Below are positions 21,901-22,568 of a stretch of DNA of 22,568 bases, in pieces. Each line of letters begins with the position of its first letter. Within the stretch, counting starts at the first letter, position 1. The notes under the pieces are model-generated. The model saw only the letters and a list, made by a program, of their open reading frames with translations. It was not told where the DNA came from and did no database searches. The DNA is from Conidiobolus incongruus B7586. Lineage: Eukaryota; Entomophthoromycota; Entomophthoromycetes; Entomophthorales; Conidiobolaceae. The position numbers were made by a program, and so were the translations under genes. The stretch spans positions 1 to 22,568 of the forward strand of contig JNEM01012925.1 of assembly GCA_000697335.1 (NCBI GenBank). Direction: 5' to 3'.

Positions 21901-22568
21901 ATTATAATTTAATCGAGTATATGAAAATGAGTTTAATTAAAATTTTATGAATAATATATTAGTATTTATTAAAAATTTCTCTATCAAAAAAATTTATATT
22001 ATAATTTGAAGTTATTTTTATAATGATTATATAAGTTTAATATTTATAGTTTTTATTTCAATCAGAAATAATATTACTATAAAGATTGATATTTTGTTTG
22101 TTATAATAATACATTTGAATATTAATGGTAATTACCTGATATATATTGATTTTATCTTTAATATTATCAAATTTCTTTTCTTTAATAAAATGTATGATCT
22201 TATTAAAATAACTATAATTAAGAAATATATGAAAATAAAGAGATCTTTTTTAATTAATTTCTAATAACTTTATATTGATTCAAATTATTTTTCATATTAC
22301 TAAATGATTTATTTAATATTATACACTTTAGTTATTATTCTCAAATAAATAAATTATAGTATTAATTTATATTTTAAATAATGGGAATTTTTTCTAATTA
22401 AAAATAAATAAATATTTTGATTTATAATATTCAAAAATAATAATATAATATAAAATTAATAGTTTTTTTATTATTAATAACTTTGTACTATATTTTAATC
22501 ATTTTTAATATCTAGAAATTTATTTTTTTAAAGACTAAAATTTATAGTTTTATAAATTAATTAAATTT
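18967..22568. other. AT-rich gene-free 3' flank of the window
   Basis: No coding region, RNA gene or mobile element can be supported in 3.6 kb. Several short alternating TA runs occur (near 19117, 19819, 20049 and 21038), and the last kilobase is among the most AT-rich DNA in the window. The part next to 18966 must carry the promoter of chitin synthase copy 2. Confidence 0.7.
19089..19128 (-). promoter_or_regulatory. Possible core promoter of chitin synthase copy 2
   Basis: On the coding strand a TATATATATATA stretch (19128-19114) is followed by nine T residues and GGA (19097-19089), about 123-160 bp before the ATG at 18966. The other chitin synthase has the same order at similar spacing. 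The evidence is weak because such motifs are frequent in this AT-rich DNA. Confidence 0.2.

Overview
The window looks like nuclear DNA from a filamentous fungus. It carries two very large chitin synthase genes of the class V/VII type (myosin-like head, cytochrome-b5-like domain, chitin synthase catalytic core, DEK_C tail), a combination known only from fungi. The introns are short with GTAAnT...TAG borders, the standard genetic code fits, and the gene-free DNA is extremely AT-rich (some 60-base lines are under 10% G+C), against moderate G+C in the genes. Together these suggest an early-diverging, zygomycete-grade fungus such as an entomophthoralean. That placement is a guess from composition and gene style.

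Layout: 1-2462 is AT-rich with no supportable gene. Chitin synthase copy 1 runs on + from 2463 to 8155, with one intron at 2774-2853. About 3.3 kb of AT-rich spacer follows. A single-exon aldehyde dehydrogenase of the ALDH3/fatty-aldehyde type lies at 11437-13056 on +. After a 277-bp convergent gap, chitin synthase copy 2 runs on - from 18966 down to 13334, with one intron at 18652-18597. The last 3.6 kb is AT-rich and gene-free. The two chitin synthases therefore face each other tail to tail with the dehydrogenase between them.

The main observation is that the two copies are old, diverged paralogues over most of their length but nearly identical at the DNA level inside the catalytic core. 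I aligned them by hand on a constant coordinate sum (position in copy 1 plus position in copy 2 = 21462, no indels from 6111 to 7519). Positions 6111-7059 match 15351-14403 with only 2 mismatches in 949 bp, both silent. The next 49 bp has 16 mismatches. Then 189 bp has 1 mismatch, 123 bp has 24, and 99 bp has none. Such sharp patches, including silent sites, point to recent, repeated gene conversion between inverted paralogues (or, less interestingly, an assembly artefact). The homogenised part holds the DADTE, LPGCFSMYR, EDR and RRRW chitin-synthase motifs. The motor-like heads, linkers and tails are free to diverge.

Working together: both synthases should be polytopic membrane enzymes adding GlcNAc from UDP-GlcNAc to chitin, with a myosin-like head that in this family helps place the enzyme at growing tips. 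Both heads keep a P-loop but have Ser in place of the invariant switch II Gly, so motor ATPase activity is doubtful. The aldehyde dehydrogenase has a hydrophobic C-terminal anchor like lipid-aldehyde dehydrogenases. Nothing in the sequence ties it to chitin synthesis except location.
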